Source: Alphaproteobacteria bacterium (lineage in GTDB: Bacteria > Pseudomonadota > Alphaproteobacteria > Rhizobiales > Beijerinckiaceae). From it: DNA of 8,974 bases. Shown here one piece after another: positions 7,537 to 8,974 of the stretch. Location of the stretch: the NCBI GenBank assembly GCA_009921785.1, contig RFXE01000060.1:1-8974 (forward strand), given 5' to 3'. Under the pieces are notes generated by a model. It ran no database searches. It was given only the letters and a program-made list of their open reading frames with translations, and was not told the origin of the DNA. How positions within the stretch are numbered: position 1 is the first letter of the stretch; each line of letters opens with the position of its first letter. The position numbers and the translations under genes were made by a program.

Positions 7537-8499
7537 ATGCGTTCAAATGTCATGCGTTCGAAGTTTTCAGGAATCCTAATCGGCGCGGTTGCGGCGTTGT
7601 GTGTGCCGACCCTCGCGCTCGCCAAAGAAGCAAGCTCCTGCAAAACCGTGCGCTTCTCGGATGTGGGCTGGACCGATATTACGGCGACAACGGCAGCCAC
7701 CAGCGAAGTGCTCAAGGGCTTGGGCTATACAGCTAAGACCGAAGTGCTCTCGGTTCCTGTGACCTACACCTCGATGAAGAACAAAAAGATCGACGTGTTC
7801 CTCGGCAACTGGATGCCGACCATGGAAGCCGACCGCAAGCCTTATGTTGATAAGAAACAAGTTGAAGTGATCGGCGCCAATCTTGAAGGCGCGAAATATA
7901 CGCTCGCTGTTCCGGACTATACGTATGAAGCAGGTCTCAAGAGTTTTGGTGATATTGCCAAGTTCAAGGATAAGCTCTCAAATAAAATCTACGGTATCGA
8001 GCCGGGCAATGATGGCAATCGCCTGATCCTCGACATGGTCAAGGACAACAAGTTTGATCTCAAGGGATTCGAGCTCGTTGAATCAAGCGAACAGGGCATG
8101 CTCGCTGAAGTCGAACGCGCCACAAAGAAAAACGAAGATCTCGTTTTCTTGGGCTGGGAACCGCATCCGATGAACACCAAGTTCAAGATGAAATATCTTG
8201 ATGGTGGTGATGATGTGTTCGGCCCGAATTATGGTGGCGCTACCGTGTTCACCAACACGCGTGCAGGTTATTCGAAGGACTGCCCAAATGTTGGCCAGCT
8301 CTTGAAGAACCTCACCTTCACGCTGACCATGGAAAATGAAATCATGGGCAAGATCCTCTTTGACAAAGAAGATGCCAACAAAGCAGCTGCCGCATGGCTC
8401 AAAGCCAATCCCGCTGTGCTCGATAAATGGCTTGATGGCGTCACAACGCTTGATGGCAAGCCGGGCTTGCCTGCTGTGAAGGCGTCTTTGGGGCTTTGA
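7537..8499 (+). CDS. choX: Choline ABC transporter periplasmic substrate-binding protein ChoX
   Basis: This 320-residue precursor is the periplasmic choline receptor of a ChoXWV-type ABC importer. The N-terminus has basic residues, a hydrophobic core at about 12-28 and an Ala-Leu-Ala cleavage site after A29, which is a Sec signal peptide without a lipobox. The ligand-binding residues described for Sinorhizobium meliloti ChoX (W43, D45, W90, Y119, N156, W205) all have counterparts here at a constant offset of two: W45, D47, W92, Y121, N158 and W207. The only two mature cysteines, C35 and C249, could form a disulfide. The start at 7537 is chosen because of GGGAGA 9 nt upstream and because the signal peptide begins there. 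The frame extends upstream to a TTG at 7381, but that part has no signal features, and the alternative ATG at 7552 is too far from the site. The gene is divergent from betA and followed by choW. The ligand is choline with high probability. Confidence 0.94.
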   Translation: MRSNVMRSKFSGILIGAVAALCVPTLALAKEASSCKTVRFSDVGWTDITATTAATSEVLKGLGYTAKTEVLSVPVTYTSMKNKKIDVFLGNWMPTMEADRKPYVDKKQVEVIGANLEGAKYTLAVPDYTYEAGLKSFGDIAKFKDKLSNKIYGIEPGNDGNRLILDMVKDNKFDLKGFELVESSEQGMLAEVERATKKNEDLVFLGWEPHPMNTKFKMKYLDGGDDVFGPNYGGATVFTNTRAGYSKDCPNVGQLLKNLTFTLTMENEIMGKILFDKEDANKAAAAWLKANPAVLDKWLDGVTTLDGKPGLPAVKASLGL

Positions 8500-8505
8500 T
8501 AACTA

Positions 8506-8577
8506 AAGGGTGTAGGACTTAGGGTTTAGGGTGTAGAAAAAATTTACTACGCCCTACGCCCCAAACCCTACACCCTT
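8506..8577. repeat. Heptamer-built imperfect inverted repeat between choX and choW
   Basis: The left arm (8506-8536) and right arm (8547-8577) are each 31 nt, with a 10-nt A/T-rich loop (8537-8546). The right arm's complement matches the left arm at 25 of 31 positions, and two mismatches become G-U pairs in RNA. Each arm is four 7-nt units. The left units are GGTGTAG, GACTTAG, GGTTTAG and GGTGTAG (8509-8536). The right units are CTACGCC, CTACGCC, CCAAACC and CTACACC (8547-8574). The transcript would fold into a long hairpin just after the choX stop. There is no T-run after it, so it looks more like an mRNA-stabilising or attenuating REP-like element than a simple terminator. Confidence 0.7.
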
Positions 8578-8584
8578 ACCAAAA

Positions 8585-8604
8585 GCGTCACCTCAAGATG
8601 ACGC
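8585..8604. repeat. Short stem-loop downstream of the heptamer repeat
   Basis: GCGTCA at 8585-8590 pairs with TGACGC at 8599-8604 around an 8-nt loop. Read as DNA, the 20-mer is an imperfect palindrome, with 8 of 10 position pairs complementary. No T-run follows. It lies 33 bp before the choW start and may be a second small hairpin in the choX-choW spacer or part of the same dispersed repeat. Confidence 0.35.
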
Positions 8605-8637
8605 ACTATCAAAAATAAAATTGGGACACACGCGCTG

Positions 8638-8974
8638 ATGGATGAGTGGATCACCTCGTCGAAATTGCCGCTCGGTTCAGCGATCGAGAGCTGGGTCACG
8701 ATTCTCACCGATCAAGGGCAGGATGTCTTTGATGCCATCTCGACCGTTATTGGCACTGGCATCGACAGTGTAACTGCTGCCCTACAAGCGATTCCTGCAT
8801 CGCTCTTTATTCTCGCCTTTGCGCTGTTTGTATATTGGCTGCATCGGTCAATCATTCTCACTCTCGGTTCGGCGCTTGCGCTTTTGTTGATTGCCAATCT
8901 CGGCTATTGGGCCGCGACGATGGAGACTCTGTCTCTCGTTGTTTCATCCACACTCGTTTCGGTGATTATCGGCG
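8638..8974 (+). CDS. choW: Choline ABC transporter permease ChoW, N-terminal part (runs off the window)
   Basis: An open frame starts with ATG at 8638 and stays open to the window end, giving 112 residues plus one base. A short soluble N-terminus (about 1-50, beginning MDEWITSSKLPLG) precedes hydrophobic segments at about 52-68, 71-92 and from 97 onward, separated by WLHRS and YWAATME. This fits the start of a ProW/OpuAB/ChoW-type integral membrane permease, which forms the channel for the ligand delivered by the binding protein. The conserved EAA loop that contacts the ATPase would lie beyond the window. The call leans on position: it is the next gene after choX in the same direction, as in the rhizobial choXWV operon. 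The ribosome-binding site is weak (GGGA about 12 nt upstream). Together with the hairpins in the 138-bp spacer, this suggests the permease is made in smaller amounts than the binding protein. Confidence 0.8.
   Translation, partial: MDEWITSSKLPLGSAIESWVTILTDQGQDVFDAISTVIGTGIDSVTAALQAIPASLFILAFALFVYWLHRSIILTLGSALALLLIANLGYWAATMETLSLVVSSTLVSVIIG

Noticed and set aside
8514..8531. Telomere-like TTAGGG/TTTAGGG motif
   Set aside because: Only about two units occur and they are part of the heptamer-built bacterial inverted repeat; the surrounding genes are bacterial.
8506..8577. CRISPR array or simple rho-independent terminator
   Set aside because: There are no spacers separating identical repeats, the units are contiguous 7-mers in inverted arms, and no T-run follows the stem.

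Overview
The window looks like chromosomal DNA from an alphaproteobacterium, most likely of the Rhizobiales/Hyphomicrobiales type. This rests on the close resemblance of the choline dehydrogenase and the choline-binding protein to the rhizobial BetA and ChoX families, on the pairing of an MttB-family methyltransferase with a DgcA/StcD-type flavoprotein, and on moderately high GC. Genus cannot be fixed from the sequence. No rRNA, tRNA, insertion sequence, integrase or CRISPR array is visible.

Layout. A truncated plus-strand gene encoding a coiled-coil tail ends at 187. It converges, 7 bp apart, with a four-gene minus-strand block. Read in the direction of transcription, the block is betA (choline dehydrogenase, 7291 to 5630), a trimethylamine/betaine methyltransferase (MttB) family gene (5519 to 3963), a DgcA/StcD-like demethylating flavoprotein (3947 to 1908) and an AMP-forming acyl-CoA ligase (1823 to 195). 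The gaps are 110, 15 and 84 bp with no convincing terminator between them, so a single operon is plausible. A 245 bp divergent control region separates betA from choX (7537 to 8499, periplasmic choline-binding protein). After a 138 bp spacer carrying a long heptamer-built inverted repeat comes the start of choW (permease, cut off by the window end at 8974).

How the genes may work together. ChoX and ChoW (with a ChoV ATPase expected beyond the window) would import choline. BetA would oxidise it towards betaine aldehyde and glycine betaine. The MttB-family protein could take a methyl group from the betaine to a corrinoid carrier, and the DgcA/StcD-like flavoprotein could oxidatively demethylate the resulting dimethylated amine. 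On this reading the locus is a choline-to-sarcosine catabolic route in which an MttB-type methyltransferase replaces the Rieske oxygenase (GbcAB) or betaine-homocysteine methyltransferase. No corrinoid protein, betaine aldehyde dehydrogenase (BetB) or regulator (BetI) lies in the window, and the role of the acyl-CoA ligase is open. The pathway is an inference; the family assignments are well supported.

The most distinctive non-coding structure is the choX-choW spacer element. Each arm is four 7-nt units (GGNNTAG-like on the left, the complement on the right) that fold into a long imperfect hairpin.
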